A stretch of 35,384 bases of DNA, taken from positions 1-35,384 of the forward strand of contig JAAUSZ010000018.1 in the NCBI GenBank assembly GCA_012031875.1. Reading direction: 5' to 3'. Below, piece by piece: positions 7,934 to 16,977 of the stretch. Below the pieces are notes generated by a model. The model worked only from the letters and a program-made list of their open reading frames with translations, did no database searches and was not told the DNA's origin. Every line of letters begins with the position of its first letter. The first letter of the stretch is position 1. A program made the position numbers and the translations under genes. The DNA comes from Desulfobacula sp. Lineage in GTDB: Bacteria > Desulfobacterota > Desulfobacteria > Desulfobacterales > Desulfobacteraceae.

Positions 7934-9025
7934 GTGGAGCAAAATATTTCCCCAAAAGCGGTCTTTGTTTTTTTTATTGCGCTGTTCTGCATTGCCATTT
8001 TCCTTGCAGGCAAGCTCATGGCCCCTTTTTTTGCCGTCATGATTCTGGGAGTGGTTTCCACGGGGATTTTTAACCCTGTTTTCAGGGCCTTTTCAAGGAA
8101 ACTGCCGGTTAAAACCGCTTCAATCCTGACCTGCGTCCTGATCTTTTTTGTCATCTTCATCCCGGTGATCTTTTTTTTAGGGATTCTTTCCAAAGAAGCC
8201 TTTGACCTTTATGCCATGGCAAGGGATGCCGTATTTTCAAACCAGTTGAAAAACCTTCTGGAAAATACCGATATTCTGGAGCGGCTCAATGCATTCCTGG
8301 CGGGCGCCGGGATTGATATCGTCATTACCTGGGATGAACTCATCCGGCCCATTTCGGAACTGGGAAAGGTGGTGGGGTTTTCCCTGTTTGAGCAGGCCAG
8401 ATTCATTACCTCCAATGTCTTCGGCCTGGTGGTGTATTTTTTCCTGATGATGATCGTGGTGTTCTATATGTTCCTGGATGGGGAAAAATTCATCAAATAT
8501 CTGTATGACCTGTCTCCCCTGCCTGATGAACATGATGCCAAGCTTTTTGAAAAATTCATGGGCATGTCCGGTGCGGTCCTCATCGGCAACGGGATCTGCG
8601 GCTTGATCCAGGGCGTGGCAGGAGGCCTGCTGTTCTGGGGGTTGGCCCTAAATTCCCCCTTCCTCTGGGGGGTGATCATGGGGTTTTTGGCCTTTCTGCC
8701 CATTGTGGGAATAGGGGCTGTTTTAGTTCCCACAGCAGCCATCCTCATGCTGAAACAAAAGGTGATGACCGGACTTTTTGTTCTTGTGTGTTATGCCGTC
8801 CTTTCCTGGGGGATCGAGTATATGCTCAAGCCCAAAATCGTAGGAAACCGGGTCAGCATGCACCCCTTGATCGTTTTTTTTGCCATTATCGGCGGGTTGA
8901 AGGCCTATGGAATTCTCGGAATTATTTACGGACCCTTGATCGCCACCTTGTTTCTAACCCTTGCAGATATCTATTTTTCAAGTTTTCAGGCCATGGTTGA
9001 GCCCGGGAAAAATAATAAAGCGTAA
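7934..9025 (+). CDS. AI-2E family transporter (PerM-like permease)
   Basis: 363-aa polytopic membrane protein of the AI-2E/PerM family; proposed roles are export of small molecules or ion exchange. The N-terminal part has hydrophobic helices (FVFFIALFCIAIFLAGKL, then AVMILGVVSTGIF). A soluble stretch follows at about residues 85-150. The C-terminal helices carry the family-typical block GNRVSMHPLIVFFAIIGGLK and GILGIIYGPLIATLF. Start chosen is GTG 7934, the first start in the frame; its ribosome site is weak. gyrA begins 34 nt after the stop, so the two are probably co-transcribed. The substrate cannot be told from the sequence. Confidence 0.85.
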   Translation: MEQNISPKAVFVFFIALFCIAIFLAGKLMAPFFAVMILGVVSTGIFNPVFRAFSRKLPVKTASILTCVLIFFVIFIPVIFFLGILSKEAFDLYAMARDAVFSNQLKNLLENTDILERLNAFLAGAGIDIVITWDELIRPISELGKVVGFSLFEQARFITSNVFGLVVYFFLMMIVVFYMFLDGEKFIKYLYDLSPLPDEHDAKLFEKFMGMSGAVLIGNGICGLIQGVAGGLLFWGLALNSPFLWGVIMGFLAFLPIVGIGAVLVPTAAILMLKQKVMTGLFVLVCYAVLSWGIEYMLKPKIVGNRVSMHPLIVFFAIIGGLKAYGILGIIYGPLIATLFLTLADIYFSSFQAMVEPGKNNKA

Positions 9026-9059
9026 GACTAATACAGAAAAATGATTGGAGCAATGAACC

Positions 9060-11569
9060 TTGACAGAGAATAAAGACACCAATGTGACCAGTATTGAGAA
9101 GGAGATGAAACAATCCTATCTCGAATATGCCATGAGCGTTATTATCGGAAGGGCCCTGCCCGATGTCCGGGACGGGCTGAAACCGGTTCACAGGCGTTCC
9201 CTCTATGCCATGCAGCAGGTCCGCAACGACTGGAACAAGCCCTATAAGAAATCCGCGCGCATTGTCGGTGATGTCATGGGTAAATATCATCCCCACGGGG
9301 ATTCGGCCATCTATGACACCATTGTCCGCATGGCCCAGGATTTTTCCCTGCGGTATCCCCTGGTGGACGGCCAGGGAAATTTCGGGTCTGTGGACGGGGA
9401 TTCCCCGGCCGCCATGAGGTATACGGAGATCCGGATGCGCAAGATCGCCCACCAGATGCTGGCAGATCTTGAAAAGGAAACCGTTGACTTCATCCCCAAT
9501 TATGATGAGACCCTTGAAGAACCCTCGGTCCTGCCCACCAAATTTCCCGCCCTGCTGGTGAACGGATCTTCCGGCATTGCCGTGGGCATGACCACCAATA
9601 TTCCGCCCCACAACGTCAGGGAAGTGGTCACGGCCCTTATCCACCTCATCGACCATCCTTAGTGGATATCAAAGGACTCATGGACTTTATTCCGGGCCCG
9701 GATTTTCCCACCTATGGCCATATCTACGGCACCAAGGGAATCCATGAGGCTTACAGCACCGGCCGGGGCATTATTACCCTCCGGGCCAAGGTGGAAGTGG
9801 AGGAAAATAAAAAAACCGGCCAGGAAAGCATTGTGGTGACGGAATTGCCTTACCAGGTCAACAAGGCAAAGGTGGTTGAAAAAATCGCCGAACTCATGCG
9901 GGACAAGGTCATTACCGGGGCCTCCTTTGTCAGGGATGAATCGGATCGGGACGGCATGCGCATGGTGGTCGGGCTGAAAAAGGACCAGATGGCCGAGGTG
10001 GTGATCAACCAGCTCTATAAACATACCAATCTCCAGACCAGTTTCGGCATCATCTTCCTGGCCGTGGTCAATAACCGGCCCCAGCTTCTGACCTTAAAAG
10101 AGATCCTGAACCATTTCATCAGCCACCGCAGAACCGTCATTGTCCGCCGGACCCGGTTTGACCTGAGAAAAGCCGAGGAAAAGGCCCATATCCTGGAAGG
10201 ATTGAAAATCGCGCTGGAACATCTGGATGAAGTGGTGGCCCTGATCCGGGCGGCCCGTTCTCCCGAAGAAGCCAAAAACGGCCTCATGTCCACCTTCGAT
10301 CTGACGGCCATCCAGGCCCAGGCCATCCTGGATATGCGGCTCCAGCGGCTGACCGGCCTTGAAAGGGAAAGAATCATCAGCGAATACGAGGCCCTGTTAA
10401 AGGATATTGAATGGTTTAAAAAGATCCTTTCCAGTGATGAGGTGGTCCGGGGCCTGATCAAGGATGAACTCAAGGAACTGGATGAGGAATTCGGAGATGC
10501 AAGGCGGACTGAGATTGTCGAGAGTTCGGCGGAAATCAGTATCGAAGACCTGATTACCGAAGAAGACATGGTGGTGACGGTGAGCCGGAGCGGCTATATC
10601 AAGAGAAATCCGGTGACCCTCTATGTCAGCCAGCACCGGGGCGGCAAAGGCAAAACCGCCATGGGAACCAAAACCGACGATTTTGTGGAACACCTGTTTG
10701 TGGCCTCCACCCACGCCACCTTCCTGTTCATCACCAATTTCGGCAAGGTCTACCAATCCAAGGTCTATGAGCTGCCCATGGCAGGGCGCTCCAGCCTGGG
10801 AAAGGCCATTGTGAATCTGCTGAACTTTGATGAGGGTGAGAAACTGGCCACGGTCCTGACCGTGGATGAATTTGTGGAAAATAAATATGTGGTCATGGCC
10901 ACCAAACTGGGAAGAGTCAAGAAAACCGATCTGATGGATTATTCCCGGCCCCGGTCCGGCGGGCTCATCGGTGTGAAACTGGCCGAGGGGGATGAATTGA
11001 TCGCGGCCCGCATCACGGACGGAAGCATGGATGTGTTTCTGGGTTCCGACGGCGGCAAAGTCATCCGGTTCCATGAGGATGATGTCCGGGATACGGCGAG
11101 AAGCTCCATGGGGGTCCGTGGTATGCGGATCGATCCCGGGGCTAAGGTGGTGGGGATGGAAGTGCTGGGATCCCAGAACACCCTTCTGACCGTTACGGAA
11201 AACGGATTCGGAAAGCGATCTCTCACCGAGGAATACAGATCCCAGACCCGGGGCGGGAAAGGGGTCTTTTCCATCAAAACCTCCAAACGCAACGGCAAGA
11301 TGGTGTCCCTGCTCCTGGTGGACGACAATGATGAACTCATGATGGTGACGGACAAGGGCAAGCTGATCCGCACCGCCATCCAGGGCATCAATGTCATCAG
11401 CAGAAATACCCAGGGTGTCCGGCTCATTCATCTGTCCGCCGGAGAAACCCTCATCGGCATTGCCAGACTTCCTGAAGAGGAAGAAGGGCAGGGCGAAGAC
11501 ATCCTTGATCCGGAAGATTTCCCGGAAAACGAGGAGGATATTGACACCAGCCACGACACCGAATCATAA
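9060..11569 (+). CDS. gyrA: DNA gyrase subunit A (one frameshift as read)
   Basis: Cleavage-religation subunit of gyrase, which introduces negative supercoils with GyrB. The start is TTG 9060 with GGAG at 9047-9050. The breakage-reunion domain shows [17 protein letters not shown] and the quinolone region [20 protein letters not shown], with Ser and Asp at the positions where resistance mutations usually arise. The catalytic Tyr is in [10 protein letters not shown]. The C-terminal wrapping domain has the GyrA-box QHRGGKG near 10630, which supports GyrA over ParC, and an acidic tail. The frame breaks at 9655-9662, where HLIDHP meets [17 protein letters not shown]; one base appears missing, giving a false TAG. 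Corrected length is 836 aa, normal. Since gyrA is essential, the break is almost certainly sequence error. radC overlaps the 3' end. Confidence 0.95.
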
Positions 11570-12266
11570 GGGAGAAGGCCACCGGCAAAGGCTTCGGGAC
11601 CGGTTCCTGAAAAACGGGCTCCAGGGATTCCAGGATTATGAAGTCATCGAACTCCTGCTTTCCCTGAACACTCCCCGGAAAGACTGCAAGGAGAGTGCAA
11701 AGCTGCTTTTGCAGCGGTTCAAGACCTTTCCCGCCGTCCTTGAGGCAAGCCATGAATCCCTCTGCGACATTGAAGGGGTGGGGCCGGCCAACAGCCTCGG
11801 CATCCGGCTCATCAAAGAAGCGGCGGACCGGTATCTCAAGACAAGGATCATCTCAAAGGATGTGGTTCAGAACCAGAGAGATCTCCTGGAATATCTGACC
11901 CAGGTCATGGGCCATAAAACAAAGGAAGTCTTTGCCGGGATCTTCCTGGATGCCAAAAACCGGGTCCTGGCCTCTGAAATCCTTTTCACCGGGACCCTGA
12001 CCAGCAGTTCCGTATATCCGAGGGAGGTCATCATCAGTGCGCTGAAGCATCATGCCGCCGCCATGATTGTGGCCCATAATCATCCTTCCGGGGATGCAAC
12101 CCCTTCAAAAACTGATATGGACATCACAAAAAAATTGTTTTTCGCCTTAAAATATGTTGGAATCATTTTACACGAGCATATGATCATCGGCAGCGAGGGT
12201 TTTTTCAGTTTTGCGGCCCAGGGTCTGATATCACAATTTAACAAAGCATTTGAAGACGGCAAATGA
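11541..12266 (+). CDS. radC: RadC family JAB-domain protein
   Basis: 241-aa member of the RadC (UPF0758) family. The N-terminal half has a helix-hairpin-helix element (LCDIEGVGPANSLGIRLIKE). The C-terminal half is a JAB/MPN metalloprotease-like domain with the metal site HNHPSGDATPSKTD and the upstream Glu in ASEILFTG. The historical DNA-repair link is doubtful, and the cellular role is still unclear. Start chosen is TTG 11541, just after GAGGAGG (11531-11537). It gives the family length and the usual N-terminus around [14 protein letters not shown]; the longer open frame upstream is only gyrA read out of frame. It overlaps gyrA by 29 nt and the next gene by ATGA, so it is in one operon. Confidence 0.9.
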   Translation: MTPATTPNHKGEGHRQRLRDRFLKNGLQGFQDYEVIELLLSLNTPRKDCKESAKLLLQRFKTFPAVLEASHESLCDIEGVGPANSLGIRLIKEAADRYLKTRIISKDVVQNQRDLLEYLTQVMGHKTKEVFAGIFLDAKNRVLASEILFTGTLTSSSVYPREVIISALKHHAAAMIVAHNHPSGDATPSKTDMDITKKLFFALKYVGIILHEHMIIGSEGFFSFAAQGLISQFNKAFEDGK

Positions 12267-12553
12267 GCAGCGAAGACGAGACAAAAGAGTGCTTCGGCAA
12301 TCTTGATAAAGTATTCCCCATGACGGACCAGGGCCTCCGGCAGACCCCGGATGACTGTTTTTATTATTGCCCGGTCAAGACCAGATGCCTACAACAGGCC
12401 ATGGCCACAAAAGACGGGCTCCAGGTGGAAGAAGAACTCATTGAAAGGGGCGTGGGCGCCGGTGTCATCACTTTTTTTGAACGCTGGTCCCGCAAAAAAC
12501 AGGTACACCGAAAATCAAAACTCAAATTTGGAGGAACCCATGAAATCCGTTAA
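12263..12553 (+). CDS. Small cysteine-containing protein of unknown function
   Basis: 96-aa soluble protein whose ATG overlaps the radC stop (ATGA) and whose 3' end runs 14 nt into pgk. Four cysteines are visible: Cys10, then Cys32, Cys36 and Cys42 in the segment DDCFYYCPVKTRCLQQAM. A C-x3-C-x5-C cluster could bind zinc or an iron-sulfur cluster, but no family is recognised. The basic tail (RWSRKKQVHRKSKLKFGG) overlaps the pgk ribosome site. Its position between radC and pgk and the overlaps on both sides support real, coupled translation. Function unknown. Confidence 0.65.
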   Translation: MSSEDETKECFGNLDKVFPMTDQGLRQTPDDCFYYCPVKTRCLQQAMATKDGLQVEEELIERGVGAGVITFFERWSRKKQVHRKSKLKFGGTHEIR

Positions 12554-13715
12554 AGATATCCCAGTGGCATCCAAACGGGTCTTTGTCCGGGTGGATTATA
12601 ATGTGCCCCTGGATGACCGGTTGAATATCACCGATGATAACCGGATCAGGGAGACCCTGGGTCTGATCCGATACCTGATGGAAAACAAGGCAAAAATCAT
12701 CCTGGCCTCCCACCTGGGACGACCCAAGGGCAAACCGGACATGAAATACAGCCTTGCCCCGGCAGCCAAGCGCCTGTCCGAGCTGTTGAAAAGAGAAATC
12801 CGGTTTGCAGAGGATTGCATCGGTGATGCGGTTACGGAACAGGTGAGCCGTTTGAAGGAAGGCGAGATCCTGATGCTTGAGAATCTCAGATTCCACCCGG
12901 AAGAAGAGAAGAATGCCGATGACTTTGCAAAGGCCCTGGCCGGGCTTTGTGATGTCTATATCAATGAAGCCTTTGCCGTTTCCCACCGGGACCAGGCATC
13001 GGTGACCGGGATTCCGAAATTTGTGAAGGAATCCGGCGCCGGCTTTCTGCTGGAAAAGGAGATAAAGTCCTATTACGATTCCGTTGAAAGGCCCAAAAGA
13101 CCCCTTGTGGCCGTCATCGGCGGAGCAAAGGTATCGTCCAAGCTGGCCGCCCTGGAAAATATGCTTAATTGTGTGGACACGCTCATCATCGGCGGCGCCA
13201 TGGCCAATACCTTCCTGAAAAGCCGGGGCATTGACACCCAGGGCTCCATGATCGAGGAAGACCTTTTGGAAACCGCGGGCCGGATTATGCGGAAAGCCGC
13301 GGAAAAAGGGGTGGACCTTCTTTTGCCCAATGATCTGGTCTGTGCTGAAAAATTGGATCAGGATGCAGACTCAAAGACGGTTCCCATCCAAGATATCCCG
13401 GAGGGCTGGACAGCTCTGGATATCGGACCCAAAACCGCACTCCGGTATGCAAAGATCCTTAAAGACGCGGGGACCATCGTATGGAACGGACCCATGGGGG
13501 TTTTTGAAATGGAGCCCTTCATGGCCGGAACCATGGCCGTTGCCGAAGCCGTTGCCGCTTCAAAGGCATTTTCCGTGGTGGGCGGCGGGGATACCGGGCT
13601 TGCAGCCAAAAAATGCCGTATCGAGGATAAGGTCAGCTATATCTCAACCGGTGGGGGGGCCTTTTTGCACATGATGGAAGGAAAGATTCTGCCCGGGGTT
13701 GCCGCGTTGAACTAA
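12540..13715 (+). CDS. pgk: Phosphoglycerate kinase
   Basis: Glycolytic/gluconeogenic enzyme that transfers phosphate between 1,3-bisphosphoglycerate and ADP; cytoplasmic. Complete at 391 aa. The N-terminal substrate domain has FVRVDYNVPLD, ASHLGRPKGK and MLENLRFHPEEEKN. The nucleotide domain has AVIGGAKVSSKLAALENML, IIGGAMANTFLKSRG, TIVWNGPMGVFEM and the GGGDT loop. Start is ATG 12540 with GGAGG at 12530-12534; the open frame extends further upstream, but that part is the overlapping small gene. This is one of two glycolytic genes in the window, the other being eno. Confidence 0.97.
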   Translation: MKSVKDIPVASKRVFVRVDYNVPLDDRLNITDDNRIRETLGLIRYLMENKAKIILASHLGRPKGKPDMKYSLAPAAKRLSELLKREIRFAEDCIGDAVTEQVSRLKEGEILMLENLRFHPEEEKNADDFAKALAGLCDVYINEAFAVSHRDQASVTGIPKFVKESGAGFLLEKEIKSYYDSVERPKRPLVAVIGGAKVSSKLAALENMLNCVDTLIIGGAMANTFLKSRGIDTQGSMIEEDLLETAGRIMRKAAEKGVDLLLPNDLVCAEKLDQDADSKTVPIQDIPEGWTALDIGPKTALRYAKILKDAGTIVWNGPMGVFEMEPFMAGTMAVAEAVAASKAFSVVGGGDTGLAAKKCRIEDKVSYISTGGGAFLHMMEGKILPGVAALN

Positions 13716-13734
13716 AAATACAAAGGGGAAAAAC

Positions 13735-14788
13735 GTGATGTCCTGCAAACACAGGGATTGCCTGAGCCGGGAGGAAAAGCTCCGAAGATCCTATTATGAA
13801 GTGCTTCGTGATGAGCTGGACCAGTTTGCCCTGGAATATTCCCTGGTGGAATCCTATAATAATTTTTTAAGGATAAAAACCCCCTATCCCTTTGTGGAAC
13901 TCAGGGAACTCAAACCCAGGGCAAGGATTCCCACCGTTGAATCCGATGCCCAGAATTCGTTTCTCATTATTTTACGGAAGATTTTATCGAGAAAAAGCAT
14001 AAAAAATATATCCGCTATTTTGACGCCAATAAAACGACAAAGAATAATTTACTAAGGCACAAATCCTTTCCGGATGTGGAAAATTTCAACCGGGACCTGA
14101 AATTTTTTGAGACCCGCAATTTTTTTTCTCTGCTCAAATCCCTGCTGCCCATCGACTATGCCCTGTTGATCCAGAAAAGGCATAATACCATGGCAAGGTA
14201 TGCCCTGACCCATTTCCATGTCCGGATCGACTGGCCCATTACCGAGGCGGCCGAGGACCTGGCAAGGGATTTAAGATATATTTCAAAGGATCTCTATGAA
14301 AAAGGGGATGAATATGCCGAGGATTTCCAGAAAAAATTTTTGAATATTACGGGATTCCCGTCCTGGCCGGGGGAAGAAGGACGGCAGCCATTGTGGCGGC
14401 CCGGTATTTCAGCAGCTTTCCCGGGATAGCGACGGTCTATGTATCCTCCAGCGAATCCAGGGCCCTTTTAAGGATTGATGAAAGGGGCCTGTCCAAATCC
14501 GTCCTGGTCAAACTGGAGGAAGCTGATATTAAAAAGCTGGTGGATATTGCCGGGACCACACTGAACGGCTTTTCAAAAAATTATGTCATTGCCCGGCAAA
14601 GAAAGAGCTATATCTGTATTTTTAACGTCAAATATGATCATACCCTCCATGCCCTGCCTTCGGAAGGGGGCAGGCTCAGGGAGTTGAAACCGGATACCAA
14701 CTGGCTGACGGTATCAGAGGAGCAGATCCTGCCCAAACCCTCCGTCATCAACCATCCCCCCATTCCGTATAAAATGGTGTATTCATAG
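13735..14788 (+). CDS. Hypothetical protein (two frameshifts as read)
   Basis: As read, three consecutive frames each continue the other: 13735-about 13968, to about 14350, then to TAG 14786-14788. Restoring one base at about 13963-13970 joins QNSFL to YFTEDFIEKKHKKYIRYFDA. Restoring one at about 14347-14352 joins FLNITG to IPVLAGGRRTAAIVAARYFS. The corrected protein is about 351 aa. It starts at GTG 13735 or ATG 13738 behind AAGGGG. It is soluble, charged and rich in Lys, Arg and Glu in the middle, with no signal peptide or membrane segment. N-terminal cysteines occur in CKHRDC. I recognise no domain. It follows pgk by 19 nt and meets the acetyltransferase tail to tail. Sequence error is favoured over decay. 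Confidence 0.65.
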
Positions 14789-15238
14789 TTTTTTGAGCAT
14801 GGCGGTTTCATTGCAGTTGGGAAAACTGACACAGCCGATGCAATCGGACCAGACCTTGATGGGAAGAAGGTTTTTATCAATGACGGAAAACCCGAACGGC
14901 TCAAAAAAGGTCGGCCGGTAGGTCAGGGTAAAGAGGTCCGTGATCTTGAAATACACCGCCTCCTGGATGGTCCTTTCCGTCAGGATTTTTCCGATGCCCC
15001 GGCCCGTGAATCCCGGATCAACGGCCAGGGATCGGATTTCAGCCAAATTTTCCCAGCAGAACTGCAGGGCGCAGCAGCCCGCTATTTTATGGGTTTGAGG
15101 GTCTTCAAATACCCAGAAATCCCTTAAATGGTCGTAGAGTTTGCTCAGGGGCCGGGCCAAGAGTTCCCCTTTGATATTATAGAATTGAAGCAGGGCATGG
15201 ATGGATTTTACATCATCAAGAACGGCTTTTCGTATCAC
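14783..15238 (-). CDS. GNAT N-acetyltransferase, short ArgA-like (probable amino-acid N-acetyltransferase)
   Basis: 151-aa single-domain GNAT protein. The acetyl-CoA loop is seen in RSLAVDPGFTGRGIGKILTE (about residues 68-87), preceded by IAGCCALQFCWENLAEI and followed by FTLTYRPTFFEPFGF. The C-terminal SDCIGCVSFPNCNETAM with clustered cysteines is typical of the short, kinase-domain-free N-acetylglutamate synthases of delta-type proteobacteria. It would then make N-acetylglutamate, the first step of arginine synthesis. The start is GTG 15238 with AAGGA 6 nt upstream. It lies 53 nt after the HEAT/receiver gene and may be the last gene of the che transcript. No arg gene is nearby, so argA is probable, not proven. 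Confidence 0.75.
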   Translation of the reverse strand: MIRKAVLDDVKSIHALLQFYNIKGELLARPLSKLYDHLRDFWVFEDPQTHKIAGCCALQFCWENLAEIRSLAVDPGFTGRGIGKILTERTIQEAVYFKITDLFTLTYRPTFFEPFGFSVIDKNLLPIKVWSDCIGCVSFPNCNETAMLKKL

Positions 15239-15291
15239 GGCGTATCCTTATTCTAATCAACGGGCGAATGGATTTCGGTGTATTCCCGAAG

Positions 15292-16965
15292 TCAGGGCTT
15301 GATAAAGCTGTTGACGGCCTTATGGAAGGCATCGTCCGTAAAAGGTTTATGGAGAACCTGGTTGATTCCCGATTTTGTCAGAACCGTATCATTGACCCGG
15401 ATATCCCCGTCTTTTTCTTCAACAAAATCGCTCTGGGTAGTGATCATGAGGATGGGGATGTCCTGTCTTGAAAATTTTTTCCGTATTTCCCGGGTCAGTT
15501 CAAGGCCGCTGATATTGGGCATGTTCAGATCAGTAATGACCAGGTCCGGTCTTTCCTGGAGAATCCGGGGAATGGCTTCTTCGGGGCGGTCAAAGGGGAG
15601 GGGCTTAAAGCCCATGGCCGTGAGTTTGTTCTGGTAGAGCTTGAGCATCATTTTTGAGTCATCCACAACAAAAATCCGGGCCGTCCGGGTCTCGGGTTCT
15701 CCTTTCTCCGTTGCTTCGTTTTCAATGCTTTCGGCGAATTCCTTCCGGCCGATGATCCCCATTTGCTTTAAAAAGGCTTTTCGCGTGGAAGGATCAGCCT
15801 TGGTGGATACATGGGTTTTGGCAATCTCAAGGAAAGACTCTTCTTCCGCGAGAAAATTAAAAATATTACCGGCTTCCGAATCGATCAAGGCCGCCACTGC
15901 ATTTTTAGAATCTTCCGACCCTTCCCTGACCACGTTTCGTAACCCCGCCACCAGGGCCTTGGACAGATTCCGGTCAATGGCTCTGGCCGCACTCATCCGG
16001 ACGGATTCAACAGGGTCTTGCAAGCCGTGGACCAGACTAATGGCGGTTTTGGGAGACGGGATCCGTTCCATGGCCTCATAGGCGGCCTGTCGGATATTGG
16101 GGTCACTGGGCTGGGTGTTGATAATATCCAGGATAGGACTTATGGCGGCCGGGTCTCCGATGTATCCCAGGGTTGTGACCAGATGCACCAGGTAATCGGC
16201 CTCCGCGTTTTGAAAGGCCCGGGTCAGGACAGGGGTGGCCTTGGTGCCGAGTTTCATCAACTGGTCAATGGCCGTGTCCCTGACATTGGTGAGGGGAGAT
16301 CCCAAAAGAGCGGTCAATTTATCAAGGGCATACAGATCCTGCATTTCCGAAAGCGCTTCAACGGCCAGCTTATTGGATTCCTCATCCTGGCCGATGAATT
16401 CCGCCAACCGGTCCGCGGCATCATTGCCGCCCTGTTCTGAAACGGCAAGAATGGCGGCCTGCCGGATTTTTCTGTCCGGGTGGGGGGCCATTTTGGAAAA
16501 AATGGGCAAAGATCCGGGAAGCCTTAATTTTCCCAGGGCTGTAATGGCGGCGGCAAGGATATCCGGGTCCCGGTCCTCAATGATGATTTTGATGAGATCC
16601 GGCGCGGTTTCCTTTAACAGCAGCTCTCCCGCGGCCTTTAAAAACAGGAGCCTGCCTTTTTTTTCATTTTCCGTAATATAGCGGATGACCAGGTCCGTGT
16701 TCCCATAGGCCTTATCAAGAATCAATTCATACAGGGAGTCCTGAACTTTGGGATTGGATATGTCAATCCGGGTGAGATATTCAAGCAAGGGGAAAACAAT
16801 TTTTTCAGAGCCCTTGGCCAGTTCGACGAGGGCTTTGCGCTGGATATCCGCATCCACATCCGAATCCGAGGCGAATTGGAGCAAGGCCTTGGCTTTGACG
16901 ACATCCTCTTCCTTTAAACAGAAAATCAGTTCATCGATAAATTCTTTAGCGTTAATTCCACCCAT
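15292..16965 (-). CDS. HEAT-repeat protein with C-terminal response-regulator receiver domain
   Basis: 557 aa. Residues from about 10 to 370 are all-helical and repetitive, of HEAT/PBS-lyase type: for example ILAAAITALGKLRLPGSLPI, IRQAAILAVSEQGGNDAADR and VRMSAARAIDRNLSKALVAG. From residue 428 a receiver domain follows, with the acidic pair DD (435-436), phospho-acceptor Asp479 in VITDLNMPNISG, Thr509/510 and Lys540 in HKPF. The loop between Thr and Lys is about nine residues longer than in CheY. It is the last che-type gene, 12 nt after cheR. It probably serves as a phosphorylatable scaffold or output partner of this CheA. Its true role is unknown. Confidence 0.88.
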   Translation of the reverse strand: MGGINAKEFIDELIFCLKEEDVVKAKALLQFASDSDVDADIQRKALVELAKGSEKIVFPLLEYLTRIDISNPKVQDSLYELILDKAYGNTDLVIRYITENEKKGRLLFLKAAGELLLKETAPDLIKIIIEDRDPDILAAAITALGKLRLPGSLPIFSKMAPHPDRKIRQAAILAVSEQGGNDAADRLAEFIGQDEESNKLAVEALSEMQDLYALDKLTALLGSPLTNVRDTAIDQLMKLGTKATPVLTRAFQNAEADYLVHLVTTLGYIGDPAAISPILDIINTQPSDPNIRQAAYEAMERIPSPKTAISLVHGLQDPVESVRMSAARAIDRNLSKALVAGLRNVVREGSEDSKNAVAALIDSEAGNIFNFLAEEESFLEIAKTHVSTKADPSTRKAFLKQMGIIGRKEFAESIENEATEKGEPETRTARIFVVDDSKMMLKLYQNKLTAMGFKPLPFDRPEEAIPRILQERPDLVITDLNMPNISGLELTREIRKKFSRQDIPILMITTQSDFVEEKDGDIRVNDTVLTKSGINQVLHKPFTDDAFHKAVNSFIKP

Positions 16966-16977
16966 GGCCCACCCTTT

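Noticed and set aside
9053-9073. ATG 9053 as gyrA start or a leader peptide
   Set aside because: It is out of frame with gyrA and stops after six codons; TTG 9060 gives the proper GyrA N-terminus.
10397-11554. A 385-codon minus-strand open frame over gyrA
   Set aside because: It is antisense shadow of GyrA coding sequence; His/Asp/Phe-rich composition typical of antisense reading.
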